Origin: Pollenia angustigena
Lineage: Eukaryota > Arthropoda > Insecta > Diptera > Polleniidae
Length of the DNA stretch: 64,000 bases
NCBI GenBank assembly: GCA_930367215.1
Contig: OV884060.1
Span: 212,229,253 to 212,293,252 of the forward strand
Reading direction: 5' to 3'
A program made the position numbers and the translations under genes. The notes beneath the pieces were generated by a model. The model searched no databases. It was given only the letters and a program-made list of their open reading frames with translations, and had not been told where the DNA came from. Shown here piece after piece: positions 11,686 to 24,078 of this stretch (position 1 is its first letter; each line of letters begins with the position of its first letter).

Positions 11686-12097
11686 CTCCTTGACCAATAA
11701 CATATGTAAATCTATATTATTCGTTTCGGAATTACAAATTAGCCAAGGTTGTGGGTCAATTTCTATCCTAAGCCCTAAAAAATATGATTCGATATGTATA
11801 TGCGTCGACTTATAATAGCATAAATATGTTGTATATGTTTTGTCTGCATTAGACCCCTGTAAGAGTCCCTTTTTGACCTTCAATTTTGTTAAATTTTAAA
11901 TTTAACAACAATAGCATTGTATGGCAGAAAAGCATATTATTGTTTTCTAACGACTTTTAAGTTCGTGAAAAAAGTGTTAAAGCATCCATAACACTATGCG
12001 GCAAAAAAATCAAGAGAAGGTTTAATATAGACGAAACTTGAACCAAGAAGAGATATGCCCAAATTTGACAGTAAACTAGATTTTATGACCAAAAAGT
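11686..12097. other. repeat-derived stretch, no gene
   Basis: 11804-11930 resembles the interior of the mariner-like element at 17825-18234 (shared AGCATAAATATGTTGTAT and CTTCAATTTTGTTAAATTT-type blocks). The remainder has no recognisable gene. Confidence 0.5.
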
Positions 12098-14103
12098 TTT
12101 CTCCATTCTCCCATTTTTCCTATGTAAATTCTATTGTAAAAATGGGAAAAGAGAAAAAACTCCCGGTGAATTTGTGTTCATAATTGGGCTGATAGGTATT
12201 ATTTATTTCTAAAAAATATAATAAAAACAAACTTAAAATAATAATTACTCACAATTCATAAAGATCATGTAATAAAAACGTAACAAAAAAACATAAAAAT
12301 TTTGTTTTTATCAATATTTGATTATTGATATAAAAATTACACCATTTCTAAATGTATTTTAAAAAAACGTGTACAGGAAAACATTTGGACAATTTTAAAA
12401 TATTTAAATTTAAAAAAATCCTTTTAACTTATTTAATCGATATATTTTGAACAAAATTTTTTGTTATTTATAAATTGTACATATTGTTTTCTCAAATGAA
12501 AGGTAGCATAGTTTTTGTTTAAGTATGTTTTGTTTATTTTTGAACAACAGAGCGTATCAAAAACTTTTTGTGTCAACAAATACACCAACAAATATTTATG
12601 CAAATGACTAAAAAAAAAATGTAAAAATAATACAAAATATAAAAAAAATTAGAGTTTGCTAAAAACCGTAAAAATGTGAAACCGCGGTTTCGGTTTTAAA
12701 ATGATTAAAACCGGTCGGTTTCGGTTCGGTTTTCGGTTTTGAAAATAAACAAGTAAAACTATATACATAAATATTTTTTTTATTAATACGATATCCGTAT
12801 GACGTGCTAAATTCCCAATTTTTCATATATGATAAATACACTGTAATTTATTGTTGAGGGAAAGCTAGCTTCTATTCGCATTTCACTGGTTTCTTAGGCC
12901 AGATCATCAGGAAACCTTTTCCAAAAATTTTAGAAAAGCCAAAAATATTAAACAAATAAAACCCTAAAGCGAATAAGAATTATAAACACTCTTTAAGTCT
13001 TACTTGTAACAATATCAAAGCTTAAACAAAACACCAACAATAAACAGTGAGTTTATCCTTTCTTACATCCCCCTACAATTGGTTGGGTTCTTTTCGACTC
13101 GAATTGTACAACTACAGTGGGTTAAAAGAAAAAACAATATTAAAAAACAAACTGCTTCATTCTGTTGTCTTCGTAAGAAAACAACAAAAAAAACCAATTT
13201 GCCAATTCAGTTTTATGCACGGGCACATGCAATTATATTATCAAAGTTATTTTCGGGAATACAAAGTTTATTATTAATACGATATCCGTATGACGCGCTG
13301 AATTCCCAATTTTTCATACTTGATAATTTTTTGTATGTATGTAATACAATTTTTTTATTTGTTTCAACCCTGCTAGGACTAGGAAGATCCTTTTTGCAAA
13401 AATCATCGGTATGAGTCTTTTTTGAGTACTTTTGGTGATTAAAAACTGATTAATCATTAGCACGCTTAAAAATCGACTCAAAAATTACTCGCGCTTATGA
13501 TTTGAAATTCAATAACAAAAACTATTAAAAAAGAGTCGAAAATTTCTCTTAACTAATAAAAAACGAATCATATATGTCGCGGGTAGGGTATCATTTTCTC
13601 CCGACAAAAGGATCATTTATTATCCGAAAATGAGCACATATTCTGGTATTTTAATCCCGGTGAAGAGTCAAAAAAGACTTAAATATGATTACAAATTTCA
13701 AAAAATGCTAGCTGGGAGTTTATTAAAAAGAAACATTTGTCCTTCTTAGTACTAATTTTAAATTTAAAAAATTTTTAGATACCTTGCCATTGTTCCAGGA
13801 TTTTAAGTATAAAGTTTTTGTATATGAAGTACGAGTAATATGTATAATTTGCAATTTCTTTTAGCATAAATATATATTTTAATTAAAACGTAAAACCGAG
13901 GTTTTCTGGTCGGTTTTCGGTTTCAGTTTTGTAGGCATTAAAACCGCGGTTTCGATTTCGGTTAAAACCGAAGAGCAATCCTTAAAAAAAATCGAGATCC
14001 CGAAAATACCGGGATTACAAATCAGAAATCCCGAGTTTCGGGATTCGCCTAATTCCGAAAATCCCGGATTTCAGGGACCGAGATTTCCCGATTGGAAGCC
14101 CTA
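12098..14103. mobile_element. hAT-like CCCGGGATT element, copy 2, split by another insertion
   Basis: 12098-12649 matches 9728-10243 of copy 1 and 13985-14096 matches 10228-10339, with a 1.3-kb insertion between. The left arm is missing: the match begins inside the nested 127-bp MITE. The right end reads GATTGGAAGCCCTA. Confidence 0.75.
12650..13984. mobile_element. hAT MITE-like element with AAACCGCGGTTT arrays and exact 8-bp TSD
   Basis: It is flanked by AAAAAAAT on both sides (12642-12649 and 13985-13992), and the empty site is seen in copy 1 at about 10227-10236. The ends are TAGAGTTTGCT and AGCAATCCTTA (8 of 11 match when inverted). Short motifs of the type AAACCGCGGTTTCGGTTTT repeat just inside both ends. 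8-bp duplications and such ends are typical of hAT elements. No transposase is recognisable in the 1.3-kb interior; two short plus-strand frames near 13047-13414 look accidental. Confidence 0.85.
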
Positions 14104-14197
14104 GTATGCGTACTAATATATTGAAGTCGGTTTAACAGAACTTTTAGTGACAATAGAGTATTGGCTTCTTGCAAAATTTCTTTGAAAACAGAACGTG

Positions 14198-14820
14198 CCC
14201 TGCGGGAAATTTGTGTCAATTAGTCCAACAAAATGGTCCTGGGAGTTGTGAAAATTGAACAGGTACAAAAAGAAAGAATTCATGACCAGTGAAAGGAGAA
14301 CCAATCATGTAACTGGTTTATGAAGAACAAAAAGGTAGAAAAAGTAATAAATTACAGTACAGTCTTCCTTAAATTTGGTTCTTGAATTTAATTCTAGGAC
14401 TTGTTTATTGAAATAGGCCCCTATTACGGTTTACAACTCAACTATGTTGAGTTGAAATTTCATAATTTTTGTATAATGGTTTACAACTTTGCTAAATTGC
14501 GGTGAACAAAAATTACAACTGATCACAACCAGTTGTATTTATTACAACTCAACTGAGTTGAGATGTAAACCGTAATAGGGGCCATAATACTACATTGTAA
14601 TGAAATAATGATACACTGTAGTAACTGTCACTAAACACGTCCATTGAGAATAGATGTGTGACTGGTCAAATGGTGTCAATTAACCCCTTCCAATGACAAC
14701 ACCATGTAAAAGTGATAGGTCTTATTCATAGAAAGTGTTTAAACTAGAACCGGTCTCTACCACCAAACCCCTATCACGGGACAACTTTGGTGTCAGTTCG
14801 CTTCCCTCTAGGGTGGTACC
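14198..14820. repeat. second copy of the 7.2-kb dispersed repeat
   Basis: It matches 7218-7640 from CCCTGCGGGAAATTTGTG to TTCGCTTCCCTCTAGGG, interrupted by a 168-bp MITE at 14416-14583. It retains a segment with CGGTCTCTACCACC near its right end that the first copy lacks. Confidence 0.8.
14416..14583. mobile_element. 168-bp MITE, GGCCCCTATTACGG ends, ATA duplication
   Basis: Inverted ends GGCCCCTATTACGGTTTACA and its inverse flank a loop with AACTCAACT-type motifs. The target ATA is duplicated (14413-14415, 14584-14586), proven by the empty site in the copy at about 7470-7480. A relative is at 36018-36167. A 3-bp AT-rich duplication points to the PIF/Harbinger superfamily (inference). Confidence 0.85.
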
Positions 14821-14865
14821 TCCAACTCTTAATATTGAGAACAGTCTATGGAGCTCTATATACTA

Positions 14866-14983
14866 ACCCCTTATTCATAAAAAATATTTCAGTTTTATTA
14901 AAGGTTAATTAAACAAATTTTCATATTAAATTCGTCTTATAGACCTGTTATAAGCATGGAATATTGTTTATGAATAAGGCCTT
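14866..14983. mobile_element. short MITE-like foldback
   Basis: CCCCTTATTCATAAA at the left is answered by TTTATGAATAAGGCC at the right over about 118 bp. No target duplication is clear and no relative is seen in the window. Confidence 0.5.
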
Positions 14984-15237
14984 CAATAAATACTGAAACT
15001 TAAAATAATTCTTAATATATTTCACAAATGTTTGTTGTTATTTCGTACTAAATACGAAACAATTCTTTTTTTCGCTATTATTTAAAAAATGTTGAAATAT
15101 GTAAATTTTATCCAACTTTTTCCAATTTTATATTTTTTATTCAAATAATATCAAAAGGAATTTTAATCAAAATTTTGTAGGGCCTAATTGTGTAAAACGC
15201 AACGCAAGCCAAAAATTTCATTAAAAGCAAAAACAAA
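14984..15237. other. AT-rich stretch, nothing recognised
   Basis: No ORF, repeat end or known motif is visible. Confidence 0.4.
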
Positions 15238-15449
15238 GACCGCATTTAGACTATGCAATTAACGCCGAGTTTTTTCTATTTTCTTTTAAAGTAGTTGCTA
15301 CGAAACTTTTTTCACATTTACATTTACATTTTTTTCAAGCATCATTTTTTCAACTTTTTCAACCCCGTTTTCTTCCCTACACCTTTTGCTAACAAACAAA
15401 AAGTTGCAAGCGAAAGTTGCGGCGTTAATTGCATAATGTAAATATGGTC
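15238..15449. mobile_element. 212-bp MITE, GACC ends, AAA flanks
   Basis: GACCGCATTTAGACTATGCA with AATTAACGCCG at the left matches the inverse of CGGCGTTAATTGCATAATG plus TAAATATGGTC at the right. AAA flanks both ends, compatible with a 3-bp duplication but weak because the region is A-rich. Confidence 0.6.
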
Positions 15450-15629
15450 AAAGTCAAAAATATTTTATAATTTTGTTGTTACTTTCTACAGGAATTGGTA
15501 TCGAATTTTTAAATTTCAAGCACTTCATTTTTTTTTAATTTTTAATTGACTCTCATGTTGCTAATTTTATTTGTTTTAAAATAATTGAATTATCATAACC
15601 AGCGTTCGAAAAAAACAGAATTTTATTTA

Positions 15630-15850
15630 CCCTGCAAATAATAGGGACAAGTCTAAACACGCGTGTAAAATGTAGTCCACAAGGGACAAAGACTAGTCCA
15701 AAAGTAGTCCAAACGTATGGAAAAACATGTTTAACATTACGATGTCCTAGGAAAGGACCATATTACCCAGCTTTGGATAACCAAGGAGTAGTTTTAAAAC
15801 AACTCCATGGTATACTCAAGAGGATTTGTTTTGAAGTCGTTTTATAACGA
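15630..15850. mobile_element. partial CCCTGCA-ended element
   Basis: It begins TA then CCCTGCAAATAA and follows the left part of the full copy at 16517-17064 (shared blocks: TGTAGTCCACAAGG-like, CATTACGATGTCCTAGGA). No right end is found, so it is truncated. Confidence 0.6.
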
Positions 15851-16260
15851 AAACATGTCGTTAAAAAACGAAGACATGTCGTTTCACTACAGGATAGCGT
15901 TCGGCTGACACACACAGAAACGATATCTATTTTTTTAGTGTTTGTGTAGACGAACACAACCCTTAGTACTGTTCTTAACTATTTTCAAGAAAGAAATAAT
16001 GTTCGTCTTCATTAAAAAAACAGAACAATTGTAGTGATACTGTAGACAAACACTATATTTTAATGTTCTGTAATGTTTCTTTTTTTTTTACATTGATAAA
16101 GAAATTAACAAACAAGATACTGTATCAACGACCGCAGCACGAACAGCTTGTGTATGTATTGTGTATATGTTTTGTTTGTGTACAATTATTTTGCTGCTTT
16201 TTGTATTTTTTTCGTATGTGTATTTTGTAAAAATATTTTTGGTTTTATTTACCAGCCAAA
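15851..16260. other. AT-rich spacer with GTGTTTGTGTAGAC-type repeats, no gene
   Basis: The motif AGTGTTTGTGTAGAC (about 15937) is partly echoed near 16045 and inverted near 24830-24845, suggesting this block and 24665-24925 are flanks of one older element. No gene is visible. Confidence 0.35.
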
Positions 16261-16516
16261 AAGGGTTGTCAGATTTTTTTGAGCTCCATCAAAAAATCGC
16301 CAAACGTCGATTTTGTTCAGTTTTCGTAACCTTTTTTTTTTAATATAATTTTGCATGCAAAAAAAGCTAGTACATAAAATATTTCAGTCATAAATCACCA
16401 AAAACAAAAAAAAAAAAAAAATACAAAAAATTCGCCGAAAGCAAATTTTATTTAGTTTCTGTTTTTAACGCAAAATGGAGATCATAAAGGTATTCAGTTA
16501 AAAAAAACCAAAATTA

Positions 16517-17064
16517 CCCTGCAGATAACGAGAGTAGTCCATACATGCATGTAAAGAGTTGTCCATAAAGGAGTAGGAGTACTCCAAAACTACTCCAGAT
16601 ATATGGGTAAAAGGTGGTCCGTTTACCATTACGATGTCCTAGGAGGAGACCATATAGCCCACCGAAGTAGTCCCTAAACTACTCCATGGAGTACTAAAGT
16701 GGGTTAGTTTTAAAAGAACGCCATGTTTCTAGAGTATGGAGTACACTTAAGGGGTAGTTTATGCATTTTTTTTTCATTTTTTTTACTAATCGCTTTTTAT
16801 GGCGTGCACTGCAGTCTATTTTTGCTATTATTAAATATATTTACTTGTTATTTTAAATTTTTTTACCTTTTTTCCACCAATTTCACAAACTTTCACTTTT
16901 AAATAAATAATAATCAGGGCTACCAATGTGTAATACTGTAAACTAAAGAAAAGCACTGCATGTTAATTTCTTATAACATGGTCCATACTACAGTGCATTG
17001 GACCATGTTGTAAATAGTCCATTTAAGCCACAATGAAGCACGTAGTCCAATATTATCTGTAGGG
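16517..17064. mobile_element. 548-bp element, CCCTGCAGATAA ends, TA duplication
   Basis: The left CCCTGCAGATAA and right TTATCTGTAGGG are inverted (11 of 12) and flanked by TA on both sides. Inside are reiterated AGTAGTCC/GGACTACT-type motifs and ACTCCATGGAGT-like palindromes. No ORF of note. Class not assigned. Confidence 0.7.
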
Positions 17065-17480
17065 TAAGTACATAAGTCTATAAATAAGATCGAACACTTC
17101 ATCCTCTTCGACTTCATTACTAGGCCCTATTCCACAAACCAACTTATCAACTTTTCACTTTGCAAATTTTTCGTCAATTTGCAAAACTTTTTGTTCCACA
17201 AAACTATTTAATTTGATAAGTGATAAGTTGAAATTGATAAGTGAAATTTGCAAAGTCTTTGCAATTTTTATATTCTCTTTTCAATTTCTGTTCCACGTAC
17301 GTTCTCTTGTGCAAAGTGCAAAGTTATTATTGCAAGGTGTAATTTGCAAAGACTTTGCAAATAATTATGCTGTTTCGTTCCACAAAATTTGTAAATTCTA
17401 TTTTTGCAAAGCAAATTTTGATAAGTTTGTCAAAAATTTGCAAGGTAAACGATCTCTTTGCAAATTCATATTGTTAAAGA

Positions 17481-17822
17481 TAGTGAAGCTTTCAAAATGT
17501 TAAGACGCGAGTTTTTGTTCTACAATAGTAGAGACGTGGGCATAATAAGAAATTATAGGGCCCGAACTAATTTTTCGGGACTACAAAATTTTAATTGATT
17601 TAAGTTGATTTCTTTTTAAATAAAATTAAAGAAGAATTAGAGCACGATTAAAAGATTGCAAAGACTGGGCTTTTTTCAAAACTTCCTCGCAGGAAGCCTG
17701 TTTTAATAATTTATTAACCTTTAAAATGAAATGTTAAAGCTTTCTTGCAATAGTCCTATTCCTGTAATAATTCACATACTTTATGCTTAAGCCATCCTTT
17801 GGTAAAAATTGAAGCTATGGAT
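17481..17822. other. AT-rich interior of the large TIR element, no gene
   Basis: No ORF with protein-like composition and no element ends are visible. Confidence 0.35.
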
Positions 17823-17824
17823 TA

Positions 17825-18234
17825 GGGTGGGTCGAAAATATTTTTTTTCTCTTATCGACTTCTAATAGCGTAAATATGTTGTATTTTTGTCTGCACTAGA
17901 CCCGTGTAAAATATTATTAACTTATTTTTAGTGTAACAGCCCGCGCTTTGATCTTCAATTTTGTTAAATTTCGAATATAACAACAAAAGCATTGTATTAA
18001 ATTCAAAGTGTTTTCAGTTTTAATTAATAATAATTGATAGTAAATAAAATATTTAAATTTAAAAAATTAACTTTTCTAACATATACTTAATTTTTAGGAG
18101 GTCTTGCGCGGTCTGAAGATGTGACTTTTTTTACTTTTTTGCAGTTTTTATTTGTTTTGACGTAAGACAAAAAAATATTGCTATTAGAATATGATTAGAG
18201 AACTTTTTTTTCCCCATACATCAGTGACCCACTC
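17825..18234. mobile_element. 410-bp mariner-like MITE with TA flanks
   Basis: The ends GGGTGGGTC and GACCCACTC are inverted and flanked by TA on both sides, as for Tc1/mariner elements (inference). The interior shares blocks with 11804-11930. No transposase. Confidence 0.6.
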
Positions 18235-18427
18235 TAATATACATATTATTAGGAATTATGAAATCTATACACTACTAGAATTTATTGTACCCTCATGTAA
18301 CATATTTTTTTAACTACCCTTTATTTAGCAATGAAGTAAATTTTGTGTGTACATTTTTACAATTATAAGACACCAACAGAATGTGTATAGATATATTTAA
18401 TACATTTTATGTATTATTTCTTTTAAT

Positions 18428-18667
18428 AAGTTATTTCTATTCTATAAACCATTTTAATTTTTCGAATGTGTTCAATGATATCAAATTATAATTTATATGC
18501 ATATGTATGTACATATCTATAGCTTCAATGTTAAGCAAAGGTTTGCATAAGCATAAATATGTGAACAAATGAAGGAATAAGACTATTACAAGGATGCTTT
18601 ATAAATTGAAATTTGATTCATTGAACACATTCGAAAATAAAATTGGTTTATAAAATAAAAATAACTT
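18428..18667. mobile_element. 240-bp MITE with about 45-bp inverted ends
   Basis: AAGTTATTTCTATTCTATAA at the left matches the inverse of the right end (TTATAAAATAAAAATAACTT); inverted similarity continues through TCGAATGTGTTCAATGA. Target duplication unclear. Confidence 0.7.
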
Positions 18668-18930
18668 TTAAAAAAAAATTATTCTCATATGCTATTTACA
18701 AAAATTTTATAAAAAAAAAACTTACTAGAAAATAAAACATCTTTTTTTGTCTTAAATAACGTAACACTGCAAGTATATTTTCCATTTTTACTTTTTAGCT
18801 CATTTTAATAATTTATATTAAGTAAGCAATGCAAAGTGAAAAGTGATAAGAAAGAAATGCAAAGATAATTAAATCCTTTGTGGAACACTTTGCAGATTCA
18901 CTTTGCAAAAGAGCACAAAGACTTTGCAAG

Positions 18931-21900
18931 CAGCGTTGCCACTGACAATTTTTTTTTCCTACCAAATTTAATTTCAAAAACTACCAAATCGCGTGTCAAC
19001 CTACCAAAAAGAAATTAATTGAAAGCAATGGAATTTATATTTAAGAAATATATTTATTCAAAAACAAAAAACATAACAAAAAGTTTATACATAACAATGT
19101 TTAAGCTGTTATGATACTTGCTATTTTTTGTATTTTTTCTATATTGGAGAACAGTGCAAATATATTTGCATAGGAAAACTGACTAAGTGCAAAGAGTATG
19201 ATAATATCATAAAAAATCTTGAAATGTCAAACAAATATACATGTGTTATCGATAAATAATCTAAGACTGTCAAAATAAATATAAAATTTTTTAACTTAAA
19301 ATTGACATTTCCAGATTAATTGTTAGCACTGTTGCCAATTTTTTTAGTTTTTGATCGAAAGAAACGGTTTTTAACTTTTTTTTTTTGTTGCGATTTTTAG
19401 CTTTTATGACGGTTTTTTTTGGGGAAAAAACGTGGGCAGTATTGTTTGTTTTGTTTATATTTTATCAAATTGTATTTCTTGTTCTTTCTCGCATTTGTTG
19501 TTTCATTCAGTCAATCCTAAAAAAATCCAATACAAAAATAGCAAGTATCATAAATCCTTTATGAATATGTATGTTTATAAAAATAAATAACAATTCATTT
19601 GTAATAATGGAAGTAAAAAAACCACACATAAAAATATATTTGGAAAAAATTTTAGTTTTTAAAGTTTCTTTTTGCTGACCATATATACTGCAAATCAGTT
19701 TTATTTATCATTTCCTTGCACATCATAATATTATTTAAGGAACATAATTCCAGTCTGTTTCGGAGTTTTCTTTTTACTAACGCTAGTGTTGAAAATTTTC
19801 TTTCCGCAGCTGCTGAACTATGCGGTAAAGACAATAAATTGAAAACAAATTTAACTAGATCGCTAAAAATATTTTCATTGAGACCTTTTTTAATTTTGCC
19901 AGCTTTTTCCCTAAAAAACATCAATCTCCATTTCATCATTCAAGTTGTGATCACTAACTCTTAGTAAATTCCACTGAGATACAATTTTATCGCTATCACA
20001 ATCTACGAACTGCTCGAACTTTGATAACAAAGGCAGTATTGATTTGTCATTTTTAGATAAGGTTTCAGGTGGTGTTATTTATTTCAAAAATTGCAAGTCA
20101 GTGGATTTAAAAATGCAATGTAAAACTGCACTATATTAGTTTTAATTGCAACTATGTCATCATTATCAAAATGATCTCTTAAAAAACTTCTGCTTTTGCT
20201 CCGATAAAAATGGTCCCAATATCTTTTTTGTTTTTTTTTTTTTTATTATTTAGAAATGTGTATTTTTATTTTCAAGTCGAAATTTAAATGTTCGTTAATA
20301 TATTTTTTTTGGACAAAGTTACACAAAATTAGAATAAAAGTGGTTTTAATACCGCTGTATAAATAAGGCAATCTGCTTTTTTCGCTTTGGAACTCTTTGT
20401 TGACATTATTTATTACAGGCAAAATGTAAGATAAAAATAGAAAATAAATCTTACTTGATTAATTCATTTCTTCAGCTAAAGCAGTTGCGCGAATAGAATT
20501 TACTTCTAACGTACATGAAATAAAATACAGTCTTAGACTAGCCCATTGTTCAACAATTCTTGCAATTACTGCTTCCAATGATAACCACCTTGTATTGCTA
20601 ATCCCCAAAATCTTGTGGGACTTAACGGCACAGTATTTTTGAAACTCTTGGAGCTCAGTTATTCTTTTCGGGCTATGTGAGAAGTATGAATATACATATA
20701 TTCCTGCAGAGAGTCTCCAAACTATCGTTCGTTTTGAAAGCAAAACTGGAACATAAATGCAGTGAGTGGCAGGTGCACTTCAAAAAGAAAAAATTTGTCT
20801 CCGCCTGCAGTAAAGTTTTGAGTCCTCCAATATTTTCTGCCATCACTAATGCTCCGTCCGTGGCCAATCCAATCATGTTGCAAAACGGGATGAAACACAA
20901 TTAAAAAATTCTTCAGCTTTTACAACTTCTAATAATGCCATGAATCGATCACGCACTCGACCATTATCCACATATCTAGCCACTAAAACCACTCACTTTT
21001 TAGACGAAACATCAATTGTTTCATCGACTATTAAAGAACATTTTTTATTTTGTAAGGCAGATATTACACCTTTGCGACCTTGTTGTGCTATTGTGTCAAT
21101 TAATTGGGCGGATTTTGTTCTAGCACAATGTAATTTCTTAGCAATAGCGGAGTCCGGGCAACATTCTCTTAATAAATTTGGAAGACTATCCATTAGTAAA
21201 AATGGCAAATTATTAGTGACTAAGAACATCACTAAATTCAGTTCTGCATTTCAAACTTGTTGGTAAATCGAATCCTCTTGCATGTATAAAAACTTTTCAA
21301 TAGAAACTTGTTGTTTTTTTGCTTCATAATTTTGTGCGTAGAGTGTACTTTCTTCGTGATTTTTTATATGACATGATTGAGTATACTTTTCTCACATACA
21401 TTACAGTAAGCACTGTCATTTCTGTTTTCTAGCCATTTCTCATTTCTAAATTTCCTTTTATGAATAATTTTCTCGTCAGCACTACTAAAATATAAATTAT
21501 AAATTAATCAAATGATAATATTATGTGCAGTTGTTTATATTACCTGCACAGAAAGTTATTGTTTGAATCACTTGTTTCAGAAAAACTCTAAAATTATGTA
21601 CGTACTTAAACTTACATGTTAGTGTTAATGTTACACTTCTCATAGCAGTTGGAGCCCAGGGGTTAGATTAGGCGAAAAATAATTGAGCAAAAATCAGCTG
21701 GTGTAACGATGCCACCTTGTATTTATTGCACCACTAGTGAACATAGCAAGATATGCTCAGCAAGATAATTGATATAAAAGCAGATTGCCGTGGATATAAC
21801 GATTTTTTTTTTAAAATTAAACTTATTTAAATTTTACAAAAGAACCAAATTAAAACTGAAAATTAAAAAAATGTATTGAAATAAAACTGAAATTGAAAAA

Positions 21901-21990
21901 ACTACCAAGTTCACGACCAATCCTACCAACCTACCAACACATTTCAAAACTACCCAATTTGGTAGGAACCTACCAAGTGCGGCAGCACTG
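18931..21990 (-). mobile_element. 3.06-kb hAT transposon with exact 8-bp TSD, dead
   Basis: The ends CAGCGTTGCC and GGCAGCACTG (inverse CAGTGCTGCC) are flanked by TTTGCAAG on both sides (18923-18930, 21991-21998). Just inside both ends are reiterated CCTACCAAAT/TTTGGTAGG motifs. The interior carries a damaged hAT transposase on the minus strand. It landed in the CTTTGCAAAG-rich arm of the larger element. Confidence 0.95.
19652..21480 (-). pseudogene. hAT transposase, frameshifted
   Basis: Read on the minus strand in pieces. 21480-21240 shows an N-terminal zinc-finger-like region. 21232-20993 shows NLPFLLMDSLPNLLRECCPD and SLIVDETIDVS, which holds the first catalytic Asp. 20900-20673 shows IGLATDGALVMAENIGG, the second Asp, with CTCHSLHLC. 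20743-20459 shows ISNTRWLSLEAVIARIVEQW, the RW motif. 19939-19652 shows LPHSSAAAERKFSTL, the C-terminal dimerisation domain with the catalytic Glu. Frame changes and stops between the pieces show it is inactive. It resembles the zinc-finger hAT proteins with long insertion domains rather than the transposase at 36.9 kb. Confidence 0.88.
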
Positions 21991-22276
21991 TTTGCAAGAG
22001 AGCGCAAAGACTTTGCAAAGAGGGCAAAGTTTTTGCAAAGAGAGCAAAGTCTTTGCAAAAACTAGATAAGTCAGGGATGATAAATTTAGTACAATTGTAC
22101 TTTTTTCAGTACTATTTGCATTGCAAAAGTACTGAAGTACTCCAATGACATAATTAGTACAATTTAAAAATTTCCATATATCAGAAGAATTGCCAAAGGC
22201 ATATTGTCTATACAACATCCGTCGGCGAATATGGAAGGGATTTTTTCGTAGCAAAATATGATAAGAACGAAGCGAA

Positions 22277-22514
22277 CACAGAAAAAAATAAAAATTGATT
22301 TAATTTAAAAAAATTGTGACATTAATTAAAAAATTAATTAAATTTGTACCAGTAAACAAATTAATTGTATCAATTAAACCAGTTAATAGTATTAATTAAA
22401 CGTTTAATTTACTTGATTAAACGTTTAATTCACTTGATAAAATTTTTAATTAAAACTGATTTTATTTTTGATTAATGCTTTAATTGGTGAACAATTTTGG
22501 AGAATTTTTCTGTG
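22277..22514. mobile_element. 238-bp CACAGAAAAA-ended MITE, AA flanks
   Basis: CACAGAAAAAAAT at the left is inverse to AATTTTTCTGTG at the right; AA flanks both sides. The interior is made of AATTAAACGTTTAATT-type palindromes. Confidence 0.65.
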
Positions 22515-23268
22515 AAGAAACTGCCTTTTTGTGATTATTGCATCGAATTTAATTCAGAAAAAAGATTTACTACAGTCTAATGAATCTTGTTGCTATATAT
22601 GAACGAAAACTTTTAAGCTTGATTTCTTAAGATATGGTGAAACGGGGTATAGTCCGGCCCTACATGTTGCGACTTGTTGTACAATTCGATTAAGCTGTAC
22701 AGCCACTTGTTGAATAACAAATCAATTTGATTATAGTTTTAAAATTGGTACGAGTGATGGCGATTTTTTCTTTCGTTTTTCATTTTCATTCTGACGTTTT
22801 GAAAGCAACAGCGTGTGAAGTAAACAATATTTTAGAAAACTAATACGAAATTCCAGTGGACAATTTAAGTAAAGAATACAAAAACTACCGGAACTGTAAT
22901 TTATTTTTTTTCTTATTCCTCTTCTAACTCCACTTCATTTGTCGCCACTAGTGCTAAAAAATCGTAATGAAAATAGTTTGGTGCAGCGAACGATCAACTG
23001 GTCTATTCAACGCAATTGTACGTCCAGTTACAACGTGTAGGGTTCCGCATAAGGGCCCTTAGACAATATCTTTTGGGCTTATTACTGGGTTAAACGTATT
23101 TATAACCCGTTCCACTTTGAAGCCCTATGATCAGTGGGTGCTAGAGGAATATAAAAAAATATCCTGTTCCACTATCAACTCTAAAAAAGCTAGATAAAAA
23201 AACATCGTCTAAATTTCTTATTACGTATTAACTTAATGTTTTTTTAATTGCCAAAGGTGTATAGCATA

Positions 23269-24078
23269 CACACAGAAAAAAATACCAATGTTAAAATAAC
23301 ATGGCGAAATGTTGATTGAGAATCATGGTAAAATTCTGCAAAAGTATGCCCTTTATTTAAATTTATCATTATTGCATATTAATTTAAAATGAAAAATATT
23401 AAAATAACCTTAAATCACGTTTATTTAATATAATTCACTGTTAAAATAACATTGTTCAATATTGAATCCATAAAATCCTGTTTTATATTAAAATCAAAAG
23501 TGTATCTTGTTAAATTAACATGCAAACATACTTAAGTATGTACATTTTATTATTTTCAAGTTTGAAATATGTTATAAAAAGAAGACAATTCCCGTATTCT
23601 TTTAATTAAAATTATTTAGTTAAATAGTACATTAAGTTTTCAAAGTAGAATGATGACGAAAACCATATCGGGCCATTCTGCTGATGCTTCTGTTAACAAA
23701 GGAGACACAAAATAAGTGAAACATGTGTTACAGCGGTAAGTGTTTTGAATTATCCTTAAATAAATGCATATGTTGTCTTCACACTCTCTTATATTACACT
23801 CCAACCAATTTGATTCTACATGAAATTCACGTTGTTTCAACTTGAAATAACTTTCATTCAACGTGATTCGGATTGTTCTTTCAATATAAATAACATTTTG
23901 CTCTAACTTTACCGCAATGTTAAATTAACATGAATTACAGTTATTTTAAAAATGTTGTTCGCAAGTTATTGTAAAATCATGTTAAATTAACATGAAACAA
24001 CAATGAAGCAAAATCACTACTGAAAAATATAAAATCAACCTCGTTTTGAACGAATTTACATTGATTTTTTTCTGTGTG
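23269..24078. mobile_element. CACACAG-ended element, copy A
   Basis: 810 bp with CACACAGAAAAAAAT ends and TA on both sides. Copies B (33573-34837) and C (40496-41318, inverted) are closely similar along their length. Motifs ATGTTAAAATTAACAT-like recur inside. A 73-codon minus frame (23861-23640) lies in the conserved core but is broken in the other copies, so I do not call it a gene. Confidence 0.85.

Noticed and set aside
17213..17503. 96-codon plus ORF
   Set aside because: It is made of the CTTTGCAAAG repeat arm of a mobile element.
23640..23861. 73-codon minus ORF in a CACACAG element
   Set aside because: The same region is present in two other copies, where the frame is broken.
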